From: Diaporthe sp. PMI_573
Taxonomy: Eukaryota; Ascomycota; Sordariomycetes; Diaporthales; Diaporthaceae
Assembly (NCBI GenBank): GCA_021399435.1
Contig: JAJTUP010000047.1
Location: 186,001 to 250,000 of the forward strand
DNA length: 64,000 nt
Direction of reading: 5' to 3'
This document shows, piece after piece, positions 11,812 through 22,927 of the stretch. How positions within the stretch are numbered: the stretch's first letter is position 1; every line of letters begins with the position of its first letter. A program made the translations under genes and the position numbers. The notes beneath the pieces were generated by a model, which was not told where the DNA came from, ran no database searches, and was given only the letters and a program-made list of their open reading frames with translations.

Positions 11812-12377
11812 TACACCGGCATTCAAATCTTTCCTTGTTGATCGAACTATACCCCGCAGCTTTTTGCTTATCAAGGATTTGACCTAGGCTACCTCCTTGG
11901 GAGTACATCGCATCGGCCTTCAGAGGTCTCTGCGACTGGGAAGGCCCTGATGTTTCCCCCGCGGACAAGACCCCTCTCATCTCAAGAAAGACCATGTTGG
12001 CCGATGAGGGTGGATTTGGGGTGTGATGCAACGCGAGACGCTCGGGGTCAGGTCGATCGATACCTAGTGCTTGGAGTGGGATTGAGGTCAGCTGGTAGAG
12101 TCGATTGGGGTGCACTGCACCCTTCATAAAGGCCGTTGGGAATGAAGAGTCATTTACTCGCAGAAACACCGAAAATAATCTCATCTGCAAAAGGACGTGC
12201 GACTCGGATGCCACGAGCTTGTGGACCAAGTGCAAAGCCAAGCCTCAAGCCCTGATAGCAGCTGAGGTAAATCAAACGTTTGTTTTGAAACGAAGTCATT
12301 TTTGCTCCATTAACATCACCTGCCAGAGGGCAGCACTTTTTGCCGTCCACGGTTGACAAGACATGACAATTCTAGAA
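11812..12377. other. Intergenic stretch
   Basis: I see no recognisable gene. A minus-strand ORF at 11807-12241 resembles nothing I know and is treated as chance. Confidence 0.4.
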
Positions 12378-13330
12378 CCATATTCTAGGACTCTCCAGTA
12401 ATCATGCTGGCTATCTGCTCAGCCATCGCATAGAGCGTAGCTTGCGGATGCCCGCCCAGGGGAATAGGAACGATGCTCGCGTGAGCAACCCTCAATCCCT
12501 TCACGCACAAACACTTTCGAAGTAGCAATGTGCGTGCCATCTATCGGGATTCCTGGGAGTCCGGGTGGCACGTAGAGGGTGAGGACCTCATCTGTGTGAT
12601 TGTGTTTTATCAGAATCTCGTAACAGGACACCCGGTGCAGTTGGACGAGACAAGCAGGAGAGAAGTGCTACTCACAGAGATTGCGCCTCTTCTGTTGTTC
12701 GGTGGCAGAAGGTTGATGCTTCGCAAGAAGCTCTGCCGGGAGAGGCTGGCTGACGACCCAATCCCATGGAAGACTTTTGCTCGGCGCTGGGTTCTGTCCC
12801 CAGGCCGCGTTCCCCAGGGCATGCCCCTGGGAGGCATCTCGCAGCCGGAAGGCGAAGTATACAGCAAAATGGTCATGCAGGTTCTGACCTACGTACTGCG
12901 AGCTGTGCATCCTGTACGGCCAGTCAGCTGATACCATCTACCCCAGTTGCAGTGTACGACAATATTCTGAACGAAAGGGTAAGACACCGCATGCGATGGT
13001 TGTCGCTGTCCTTCGCGCGAGTTCTCAAGCATCTCGGTCAGCCCGCCGATAGCACCATGCTCCTTTTTCAAGTTGGGAGTAACACCAAGCTCGGCCCATG
13101 CCTTCTTGACAGGGTCACGAAGAAGGTATTGGCGCTTTTCCTCTTCAGCCGCTCCGATGGACACGACATGCGTCTTCTCTTCGGCCTTACGCAGCCATGG
13201 TTTGAGCCCTTCGTAGCTCCAGCGGGGGTCCCCGACGGTTTCCGCCCACTCATCATAATCCGCCGCATCTGCGTGCAGCCATCCGCCACGGGTGGAAAAG
13301 GACGTAAGAAGGCGGGGAGCATGGGGAACG
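12378..13330 (-). pseudogene. GMC (glucose-methanol-choline) oxidoreductase pseudogene
   Basis: Pieces of one FAD-dependent GMC oxidoreductase lie in order on the minus strand but in different frames. Around 13290-13165 is STRGGWLHADAADYDEW with VGDPRWSYEGLKPWLRKAEE. Around 13164-12985 is KAWAELG followed by LTEMLENSREGQRQPSH. Around 12890-12700 is VGQNLHDHFAVYFAFRLRD with LPWDWVVSQPLPAELLAKH. Around 12500-12378 is the C-terminal KGLRVAHASIVPIPLGG followed by QATLYAMAEQIASM. The middle (FAD/substrate region) and the N-terminal GxGxxG part are missing or unreadable, and several frameshifts separate the blocks. It cannot encode an active enzyme. Confidence 0.7.
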
Positions 13331-14150
13331 CTTGGAGCGCAATGTCCCTAATATAGTGCGGCTGCCACGGTAGGGTTTTCTATTGCAGTATTTCACCAGT
13401 CCATCTGTTGGCATTCGCGAGGTTTTCGTGAACCGCCGAGCCGGGCCAATCGGACTGGAACCATCTCAGCCAGCACGACGTGGGGACTTGAAGAAAAGTG
13501 CATTCCCCTTGAGGGACTTGGGGAGAAGCCGAGCAAATGCCCGTCCGACGTGTCATCGTTTGGATAGTGTGACGGGTTGGTTCCAACACGCCGGTACTGG
13601 ACCTTACCGGGTGCGGACATCCAACAGTCGCAGCCTTAATGCATGGTGGTGGGCCCCATCAAGTGCATCCTGACATGGCAACTGCAATAGTGGTTCTGTG
13701 GTTGGTTTCCGGATCCTTTGAGGCGCGCCCAGACCAGTTGGTTGCGGTGCGAAGAACGCTACGTCCTCTGATTGGAGCGGGTGTCAAATACAGAGCACGA
13801 TGGTGTTCTTCGCATTACCAACAAGGCACATGAGTACTGACAAAGCTTGATCTGAGAGCCCACAGAACACTTGCTTGAGAGCAGTTCCCACCAGCAAATT
13901 GCACGCCATGCTTAAGAAATAATGTACCTATGTGCTCTAGCTACAAAATAACTACCTAGTTAATATTCTCTATTAATAATTATATTTACTGTGCGATGGT
14001 TTCGGTGGTCTGTCTATGGAATGCTGGGAGTCGTCGCCATATAGATCGTTTCATTCACGCTCACCAACTTGTTCGCCTGCTACCCCGTCACACCTCTGAT
14101 AGAGTTCTTGTACGGAAACAAATGCATGGATATCATTCCAATGTAGCTTT
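13331..14150. other. Intergenic or degraded DNA
   Basis: It contains no gene I can support. Minus-strand sequence at 13380-13620 may be the decayed N-terminal part of the GMC gene. A short AT-rich patch lies at 13910-13995. Confidence 0.35.
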
Positions 14151-14575
14151 CTGTGGTAATCACTGACCTCATTGTTGACGTGGGAATCCTGTGCATGCCG
14201 GTTCCTATGGTCTTGCAACTACATCTACCATGGAGTGAGAAACTGGCTGTCTTGGGCATGTTCATGCGTGGTGCGACGTGAGTTCATCGGCTCTTTGGAG
14301 ACACATCCCGTGGATACCAACCCACATCAAAAGACCCAAAAGCCCTTGTTGGATGGCACTCTAACTTGCAAACAGAGTTTGTGTAATCGGCGCCACAAGA
14401 ATTGCTACATTGGTACAAATCGCCGCAGAAGTTGGCGATCACTACAACGACGTGACGTGTAAGTGTTCGCAAAGCCTCTCAAAGACCGTCAGCTAATCGT
14501 TTGTAGATTACACGTCACCCGTCTTCTACCGGACTAAGACTCTTCGGGACGCAACGTTGAGCAGAACTGGATGTC
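14150..14575 (+). pseudogene. Fragment of a fungal rhodopsin-domain (PTH11-like) membrane protein
   Basis: The spliced frame reads ITDLIVDVGILCMPVPMVLQ followed by LPWSEKLAVLGMF. After an intron at 14278-14375 comes VCVIGATRIATLVQIAAEVG and HYNDVT, and after an intron at 14459-14506 YTSPVFY. This matches the second half of the rhodopsin-like domain of fungal integral membrane proteins (TDLIV-LP, then R-I-L, then DVTY). The earlier transmembrane helices are absent or unreadable upstream, and the frame ends soon after. It is a truncated relic, although both introns still have good splice sites. Confidence 0.55.
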
Positions 14576-17484
14576 GCGGAAACGGCGGTTAGTGGCCCGA
14601 ATTGGCGACATTGTATCCTTGAGAGGGAAAAATCCAAAGAGCCTCGCAGACAGGATAGATGATTCAAGATACTAAAAATATCGGCAGCGCGGTCCCACAG
14701 TCAAGCCTGTGGAAACAACGTGTTTCGAATCACGTGGGGATGCCGAGCGTGCTTCGTGTTTTGACGTCCATCAAGCCGGCTGGCGGCTAGGCGAAGAAGA
14801 TCAACGGGGTCGGGTGACATTCAAATTCCCCTGGCATGGCAGGCTGGCAGGACAGGGTTTCGGACAAGATTGTTGTAGTGACCCCTGTATTCTCCGTTGC
14901 CTGCTATGACATAATTGCCATCGCAGAGCATTGATCCGGAAGTACAGCAGAGTAGAAGAGAGAGGACGAATCAGATGAAGCATTCCGACGTTGAGTCTTG
15001 GGGCTAACTCGCAGGCCGATGAGCTTCTCTCTCAGCCAATTGACGGCGAAAATGATGGGTTTGTGCGGAGATGGTCAGTTGTCCGAGTCTGGCAAGATGA
15101 TATGACGAGGCCCACAGGCCTCGCGGCTCGCTTTTACCGGCGCTGTGGGACGAAGGCGATGGTCTTGCGTTCAACAGCATCCGATCGCGCCTGCTCGGTC
15201 GCTCTGCGCGCGTGGGGTTTCAGACCCGTGAAAATTGTTTGGCTCTGGTATGCAAATCTTTCGGTTACGTCGCGTTGGACGGCCAGACGGCCAGCCTGCG
15301 GCCTGACGTGCTGGTGTTCGTCAGCTCGGCGCTGCTCGGTTCGGCGCATCAAATTGGACCCTTGGATTCGCTGTGGATACAGCCTCGGGACAGGCGGGCA
15401 GTGCAAATGAGCAGTGAAAGGGGGATCCCGGCGTTTAGCGGGCGGGCAGGCGGGCAGACGGGGGCGACAGGAAATGCGAGGCTGTAATGGTGTAGATCGG
15501 GGTTGGGAATGGACGGTATGACGAGAACAGGACCAGATCTGGGATCTCGAGACCCTTCTGATCGTCACCCCGGAGCTCAGATAGGAGTTGACGCCCGAGG
15601 GCGACGGATTACCCTGACGACCTGAGAATGCTGCCGGGCTGCGTAGGGCTGCTGGGGCTCCCTTGTCCGTCCAAGCTACCGAGGCTGGCAGCTGCATTGT
15701 TCATGGGTGTGGCTGGCGGCGTGCAGTAGATTGGATGCAGTAGGGACATCGAGCTTCTCGAAGGCCCAAGTTTCGCCTAGCTCAGCGCGTCTCTTGTTTC
15801 TCAAGGAACGAAGGTTTCCTTGGTGGGCAGGTGACGGTTGAATGTCAGATGAAACGGGCCCATGCCGGCAAGAGGGTCATAGTGTGCAAAGAAAGAGGCA
15901 TTGGCGAAGATCGTCATTGAGACGAGCGCCATTATAACCCATAGCGGGCGTGACTGACTTGTCCAGTGACGATGGATTCATTTTTCACGCATCGCTCGAG
16001 GTCTCCCCAACCCCTGGGTCACAGCATACACAGTACCACAGTAGAACGCCGACAGTTGGGGGTTGGTGTGGGTGGCGGCCGCCAATCAGACGTCAACCAC
16101 GGGCGAATGCTTGGAAGGGCCGTCATCGATCGGTGGCAGTAACGTCGCATTGGTGAGCCAGGCTGCGTACCACAGTGCAGAACATGACACCATCTAGTTT
16201 TTCTTGCGCCATGACAAACCACGTTTAGAGTGTGCGTGTTCAGCGACAGTAGGGAGCGGTTGGGTGGCCTCCGTGGTCGCTGGTGGCATGCCAGAAACCA
16301 AAATACGAGGCCGGTGGCCTGCCAGGCCTGCCCATCCTGCCCATCCTGCCCTCCCTCCTGGCCAGCCGTCCACGCCAAGACGAAAAGGGAAAAAACGGAG
16401 GTGGGCGTGGGCCGGACGGAGCTCAATCCAGATCTGGCAGCGACTGTCCTGCCGTGACGTCCGGTTGCACACGTACGTACCTCATTCATTCCAAGCACCG
16501 TCGAATGCTGTGCAATTCACATATCTCAGGCAGTACATACCGTACTGTATTTGCAACAAAGTTGTCTCGTGAGGGAGCAAGTCTAGACCGTTGCTCTTCT
16601 GGTCTCACCTATTAGTAGCAAACACCGGCGTGTCTTGGGGCAGAGGTGGGAGCAACATTTCAAACCAGTCAGAGTCCGGCACAGTAAGCCTACGGTACAG
16701 CCTGATCCTTGAGGGTTTTTTTAGCCCGCCCACTCGTGTACTGCTCTACACAGCACAGTCCAGCAGAGGTAATCAGTAATCAGCAGAGGTTCGTAGAAAG
16801 GAGACTATCCCACACTGGGCAAGGCGGGCACGCGCAGAGGAGGTACCGAGATGGTGGTCTCCCCCGTTTTACTTAGCGCCGTTTGCCCGTTCCAAAGGGT
16901 CCTCCAGGTCATCTGCGCTGCATCGGGGGTGGCCTGACAGCCTGGGAGAAAGAGAGATCCCGTCCCATTCCTGCCCTCTCCCTTGGCCCCTGCCCGCTCC
17001 ACCTGGGCCTTTCTTCCAACCCACCCGCCATCAATCTCAATAAAACCGTCACACCCACACACTCCCATCCCGGGCCAGAGTCACTCGCTTCTCTCGCTCT
17101 CTCATTTCGTCCATCGCTCAGCAATACTTTCATCATCACTCGCTATCCAAACGATCACAACCAAGTTGTTCATCCCAACGACCATTTACGCAAGTACCAC
17201 CCACCGACATCGATTTCGCCATCGGCAATAGTTGGTACCTGCGGGCAGCGCAGAGTTTGACTCAACCAACTTTCCCCCTCCCCCGAGAACCCCCCCCCTT
17301 TTAATTAGGTCCCTCGCCTCGTTCATTGTGAGGTGCTTCGACCGCCGATAAACGTCGATTGGCCTCTCGTCAATCACTAAGATCCGGTTTCGTCATCGTT
17401 CAGTCAGGCCCAACCCCTGCTGTCGCACTCGTCGCGACCGAGCCTTCCGACAACCGACGACAGCAACCGACGACCAGACCAAAA
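14576..17484. other. Long intergenic region
   Basis: I see no gene. Short low-complexity patches include a GC-rich GGGCGGGCAGG run near 15440-15465 and a run of CCCATCCTG units around 16330-16350. From about 16950 to 17480 the plus strand is rich in C and T, as is common in the promoter and 5' leader of highly expressed fungal genes, here that of the gene at 17485. Confidence 0.45.
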
Positions 17485-18348
17485 ATGCATTCCACGCACA
17501 TTCTCAAGCTGCTGGTGGCAGCCCTGTCTGCCAACACCGTCACCCAGGGCTTCATCATCGATGCTGCCATCCTCAACCGAAATGGAGTCGAGCTGGCCCG
17601 TAGGCAGGGACTCGTGGGAGACGCTCTCAACAATGCCGCCGAGGCTGTGACCGGTAGCGGCGGTGCAGCCGTTACCACCACCAGCGAAGACTCCACGCCC
17701 ACCACAACCACAGCAGCTGAGGAGACCACGAGCACCACTGCCAGGGAGACAACGTCTACCTCGACGTCTCGGGACGCAGCAACCACAACTTCCGAGAATG
17801 CTCCCACGACGACCACCGCATCCACCGACGACACGCCGGCCGCCTCGACCACCGCAGACGGCACCGCAGCTACCACAGCCCCTTCAGAGACCACATCCGG
17901 CAGAGAATCCAGCTCAGCCACCACAACCGCAGAACCAATCACATCTACTACCGTCGTCGTCGTCACCGCCACGGATGGGTCGGTTAGCAGCTCGACATCC
18001 GTTTCGGTCTCGACCCCGACGCCGGGCCTGAGCGAAGCCAACAACAGCAACGGTAGCTCCGGAATGTCCACCACGACAAGAAACACCATCATCGGTGTCG
18101 TTGTCGGTGTCGGAGGTGCCATCGTGCTTGCCGTCGCTGGCCTCTTTGCCTGGAGGATCTGGGGCCGCAAGAAGGCCAACGAGGAGAACGACGGCCTGAT
18201 GGGCTACAACAACGGAACTGAGGGCAAGAGCGAAGTCGGCGGGCTGAATGCTGGATCGACTGTTACTGGCAGTGCACGGTCGCCATTCCAAAGCACGCTG
18301 GAGAGCTACCACGCCCCGAGTAATGTCAACGCTTCCTCCAACTTCTAG
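17485..18348 (+). CDS. Ser/Thr-rich single-pass membrane glycoprotein (Mid2/WSC-like architecture)
   Basis: Intronless, 287 aa. The ATG at 17485 is the first in frame. An N-terminal signal segment (LLVAALSANTVTQG) is followed by about 150 residues dominated by Thr, Ser and Ala with acidic spacers, likely heavily O-mannosylated. Then comes one transmembrane helix (IIGVVVGVGGAIVLAVAGLF) and a cytoplasmic tail beginning WRIWGRKK. This layout is that of fungal cell-wall stress sensors of the Mid2/Wsc type and of related surface glycoproteins. No cysteine-rich WSC domain is present, so the name describes architecture, not proven function. A long pyrimidine-rich leader lies upstream. Confidence 0.75.
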   Translation: MHSTHILKLLVAALSANTVTQGFIIDAAILNRNGVELARRQGLVGDALNNAAEAVTGSGGAAVTTTSEDSTPTTTTAAEETTSTTARETTSTSTSRDAATTTSENAPTTTTASTDDTPAASTTADGTAATTAPSETTSGRESSSATTTAEPITSTTVVVVTATDGSVSSSTSVSVSTPTPGLSEANNSNGSSGMSTTTRNTIIGVVVGVGGAIVLAVAGLFAWRIWGRKKANEENDGLMGYNNGTEGKSEVGGLNAGSTVTGSARSPFQSTLESYHAPSNVNASSNF

Positions 18349-19642
18349 CGTGGATCTCTCTCTCTCCTAGAGCGGAAGTTGTTACGACGAGACGGGCTCC
18401 GTGGTAGCTACGCGACCTTTGATGCATTTTGATTTACCACGTTCGATGAGGTTCGGCGTTCTTCCTTCGTCACTTCGGCGTCAAGCATAGCGTTCATTCG
18501 CAGATCGACAAAGCGTCCAAAAGGAGACAGTAATCTCTGGACATAGACTAGCAAGGATTTCCTTTTTTTTTAATGAACATGACTTGAAGGCAAATCGAAG
18601 CCTGTCAATACATTCTATGGGGACGCCTCATTGTTCTGGACCATGCCACTGCGCGGAGACTTGATTCGAGGGAAGATTAATACAGATACCCTTTTGATTT
18701 TGATTATACCTATGCCTCAGTAGTGGCCGCTTGTGACACACATATATTTGCCTTGGTGCCCAGATACTCGGTAGCAGAGGGCAGGGACACGGGAACGACA
18801 AACAAGAGTTCGTCCCATAGTATGTTGTAGGCTGGACAACCCGGAAGCTACACAACCAGTCCTGCCATTACGGGCCTGCTGCCATTAGAGAGCAGGCAAC
18901 GTCTGTTATAGCCCATCGTCCCTGTGGGGGAGGATTTTTGGGGTCATCTTAGAGCAAGTCATTCCAACCAGAAGCGTCGTGCAGGAACGGAAGGCTACAG
19001 CGCTCTGGAAGACCCGGGTCCCTGTCACCTGCATTGCCACCTTTGTTCGCCTTCATTTAAGCATACCCCGCGAAATCTCAGGAATACATCTACTTTGGCG
19101 GTTCCAGGCGGGGTAAAACTGCAAGTTTGCCCACTGTTCATCGCCATGAGTGCGTTCGTCGTCTCAGTAGCGTTTCAGGTTTGGCTGCGCGACCCCAGGA
19201 TAGGCGGGCGTTTCATGTGCAGGCCCGAGATGGCCTCGGACCAGGACTTCAACCACCACCGCTTTTCGACTTGCGCGAACCTCTAATCTGATCTTTTTTG
19301 CACACTATCGAGCTGGTCTTTCTCGTCAGCGAACATTTCATCCTTTTTTGTTAGTGCCTAATTGGAGCGCCGACCGACTTAACGAGCCGGTCGAACCAAG
19401 CGACTTGCGAAAACGAGACGCAGGCGGACTACTCGACTCGTCAAGGACCAAGTCGGAAAACTCGAGACCACGATCCGAGCCAACAAACGACCGACCGAAG
19501 GACTCGCATAGCTCGAATGCCGGCCGTGACCTGCAGGATCCAACGGACAAAGCCCGTCAACACCCAAACTTCAACCGCGGGCAGCCACAGGCCCGCACCA
19601 CGCAAACACAACGCCTAGGCACATACCCACACACAGTGCACG
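18349..19642. other. Intergenic region
   Basis: I see no gene. The DNA just before 19643 (about 19290-19640) probably holds the leader of the downstream secreted-protein gene. Confidence 0.45.
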
Positions 19643-20235
19643 ATGCAGCTCCCAACAACAGCAACAGCGCTCCTGCTGGCCGCGACCCTCGGCGGCGGCG
19701 GCGCGCGGGCCTCGGCGGGGCCGGACCTGGGCGTGGGCGAGATGCTGAGCGGCGGCTCGGTGCTGTTCCCGCGGCAGCAGGGAGGCGCCACGGGCCAGAA
19801 CCTGCAGACGTTCACGGGGGCACTGGGCGGGGTCAAGGCGGACGCGGTGACCAACAGCGGCAACCCGGAGAGGCCCTTCGAGGTGGACGGCGACACCTTC
19901 ACCGACTTCAACTCGGCCGCCCAGCGCAGCTGCGACAACCAGAAGAACAAGTGCGCGCAGGTGGCTAACTCTGGGGGCGGGGCCGGGTTTGAGGTGTCGG
20001 ATTGTGACCAGCAGAATAGTGAGTTTTTCCTTACTTCTGGTCTCCCCTTGCTGTTGTTATGCCCCCTCCCTGAGGGGCTGTGTTGGTGGTGTGAGAAGAG
20101 TACGAGAAAGCTGACGGTGTATGCGCTCGCGCTCGAATAGACCAGTGCAAGGAGGCCATCAACACGGCCACGCAGACCGCTTCCCTGACTTTGACGAGTT
20201 CGAATGCCGAGTTTGACTTCTTCTGTGAGAATTGA
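19643..20235 (+). CDS. Small secreted protein of unknown function
   Basis: Two exons, 19643-20018 and 20141-20235, give 471 nt and 156 aa. The N-terminus (MQLPTTATALLLAATLGGGG) is a signal peptide. The mature part contains NLQTFTGALGGVKADAV, RPFEVDGDTF, QRSCDNQKNKCAQVAN, then SDCDQQN and QCKEAI across the intron, and ends FDFFCEN. This resembles a family of short secreted proteins conserved in ascomycetes with no known activity. The intron (122 bp, GTGAGT/ATAG) was set by continuity of the Cys-rich region. Codon use is strongly GC-biased in exon 1. Confidence 0.75.
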
Positions 20236-22927
20236 AGGATTTGAGCAAGGAGACAACGGCAGGATGTATGTTGCCACCAAAGAGCTTTGAGTTTGACATT
20301 GTGCTCGCTGCTGAGAGGACCGCCTTGGTTCTGCCTGAGGCACGGTTATGGTTATGGTTATGGGTTATGGGCTGGCGTTTGGGGATTTGTGCGGCCATTA
20401 ATTAGGACGGCTTGTTGAGGAAGGAGACGGTTCAGTGCTCCTGGATCGATAATGTTCCTGTCTGTGTATATCCTGGTTTGTCAGGGCCGACCTGAGGCAT
20501 GGTGAGTATAGTTCACAACTCGTTGCCTGTTATCAAACTAGTTTAAGCCGCTTTATACAATTTGAACTTCCGTTGTCAGGTGAGGGATCTTGATGACGAG
20601 CTGCTGGTCCTCTCCGTGCTAATTTATCTCGACCAGCTCAGGGCCGGCGTACCGGGAGGATTCCGCCCATTCTTTTTTGCTTCTTTTCCTCCCCACGCCC
20701 CGTTCACAGGTCATGATCGTTTCCGACCCTCTGGAGCGTCTCGTCACGCATCCCCACCCACCCAGCCAGGACGGACAGGCCGCTGCTACCAGATCCCCAG
20801 CTGTTGACTTTTGTGGCTTTTGAGGAACGGCCATTTTCCGTTCAGTTGCGGCTGCAAAATCGCAGACAAGGGGGTAAGAAACGGTGAGTGCTGTCTGTTT
20901 CATTGGCGAAGTCATCATGCCGGCTGGGACAGGAGCAGGATGCCCAGCCGTGGTTATGTATTTTTATTTTATTAATATACTAAGACTTATTTCTTATTAA
21001 TGTTCTTATTCGCAATAGATGCCGTTTTAAGATTGTAGTACTTACCGGAATATATTTACTCTAATCTATCTTGTTATTGGCCGTTGCCATTGCAAGCTCT
21101 TTAGTACTGTCCCTATAGAGGTTGCAGAACAGAATACGTCAGCTGCAGGTGGCGGGAGCCTCGTAGTTGCTTTCTTCTGCAGAGCCACCTTCACCCAAAT
21201 TGCGCCAAACAATATTGCGCAGCGTGCGCAGGTCGAATTGTTGGCGGATGATCAGTCATTGGTGTGGACGTAGGTACAGGAAGAAGCAAAGTCAGGGCCG
21301 TCGGCAACCAAAGCTGCCTTTTTGGACAAGGCTTGCCTCGGCACTCACCCTATTGGACGAGTAACGCACTATGGAACTCCGCCACCCTCACGCTACAAAC
21401 CGTTGACAATGCCATGCGAGCGGAGGATGCTGACACTTTGCCAGTCATCCGGCTTTTTCTCTGGACAAGGTCAGTCATGCTGCCTAATCTCCTAAACAAG
21501 AGTCAAGGGCCCTGGCCGCCGGTGTCTACAGTACAGAGAACGCATACGCAAACCAAGGATATATTGTTCCATTTCGTCATGGATCCCGCTTTGGCGTATA
21601 CTGTCTGCTTCACAACATCTTGCCCGGTTGATCAGACTATCTGCAGGTATTCTTATTCTATTAGGGAAAGTAGTTGCTATGCCCACTAGGGTGTTACTAG
21701 TTTAGACACTCTCGAGTGTGCCATCTTGCCTCGGTTTGCGCAAACTGGGACATTTTACCTGGCCAGGCAGAGTGCTTCCACGTTTCCTTCTTGCGGAACC
21801 GCCGGCGGCGACATGCAGGACAGCGGGCCAGGTGCTCATGGCGCCCATGGAATTCACAGCGCCATTTCTTGGGTAGCAGAGAGTACATTCAACAACCGCA
21901 CAAGCAAAGGAAATAGCGCATAGAAATGTCTCTTAGTTCTGCGTTGTACAGGCACAAAGGGACACGCAACGCTCTGAATTTGCGTTCCAGGCTAAGAGGA
22001 CGTCCCCCCGGCTTGTGCAGGATCCCTCCATCTAACGATTCAGGTCGGTACCGTTGATTGGCGAGTCTTTTCCCGTCCCCAAGCGCTGTCTTGTGGCTGC
22101 CCGTCGGCTTCTCGACGGCGTCCAAGCTGCGTGATGTAACGAGGATGACTCCATTGTGAGGTTTTGGCAGGAAGGACGCAAGCGGTTGTTGACGCACAGG
22201 CACCAGCGTTTACATTCGTGGAGCAGCGAGATGTCTCACCTTTTCACAGGCAGGGTGGGCTGGGAGAGAACAGATTAATATCGTTAACATTATCCAAGAC
22301 CATTAACCATGGGCTGACTTCCTCCCTCTGTAGCTAGCCAATGCTGGGAACGTTGGTAATGGAAAGCTTTTATTCTGTCGTGCTCCATTAGTGATAGCCT
22401 TGCTATGTCTTGATGAGGGTCCTGAGTTTAAACCTCTGAACGCGGCAGGGCCTTGATAGCAGACTTGAACTCGTATTTTTCGCCCTCGCGACGAATGCAA
22501 ATATAGACCTCAGTATCATATCCCTGGTAAACTTCGAAGCCGTTCTTTTTACAAGTAGACCATCTTTTCATGAAGTTTTCCTCATTTCAGTCTCTCTTAT
22601 TTACCTTAGTGTTCTTATCAACAGCCGTCGCCAAATCATGCAGTGAGCAATGTGATTAATGGCAATCGTTAGTGTATCGAGTTGTGGAGGCTGGGGTGGC
22701 AATCACGATACTCTAGACACGTACCAGAAATGGCACCAGCAGCATGGTTGGTTGCTTCAAGGAGTCTGTTTCGAGGTCCAAGCTTCCCACTTTGTGATGT
22801 TGGAATTAAGTTACCTAAAATCAGGAAGCTGTTTTCAGCCTCTGGTGTACTACATATCTGGACCTTGAGGGCAGAGCACAGACGCGTGGCCGAAGAGTTG
22901 GGTTGCCAAAATTCCAGCCCCATGCTG
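20236..22927. other. Long intergenic region
   Basis: No gene is supported. A short GGTTAT repeat lies at 20344-20368 and an AT-rich patch at 20955-21075. The DNA just before 22928 should contain the terminator of the minus-strand DUF7924 gene. Confidence 0.4.

Noticed and set aside
15134..15697. 187-aa minus-strand ORF
   Set aside because: Pro/Arg-rich, no domain or start context, in a GC-rich low-complexity stretch; treated as chance.
17400..18179. 259-aa minus-strand ORF rich in Val and Ala
   Set aside because: Reverse complement of the Thr/Ser-rich repeat of the membrane glycoprotein.
20344..20368. GGTTATGG repeats as possible telomere-like sequence
   Set aside because: The unit is not TTAGGG, the run is short and imperfect, and genes continue on both sides.
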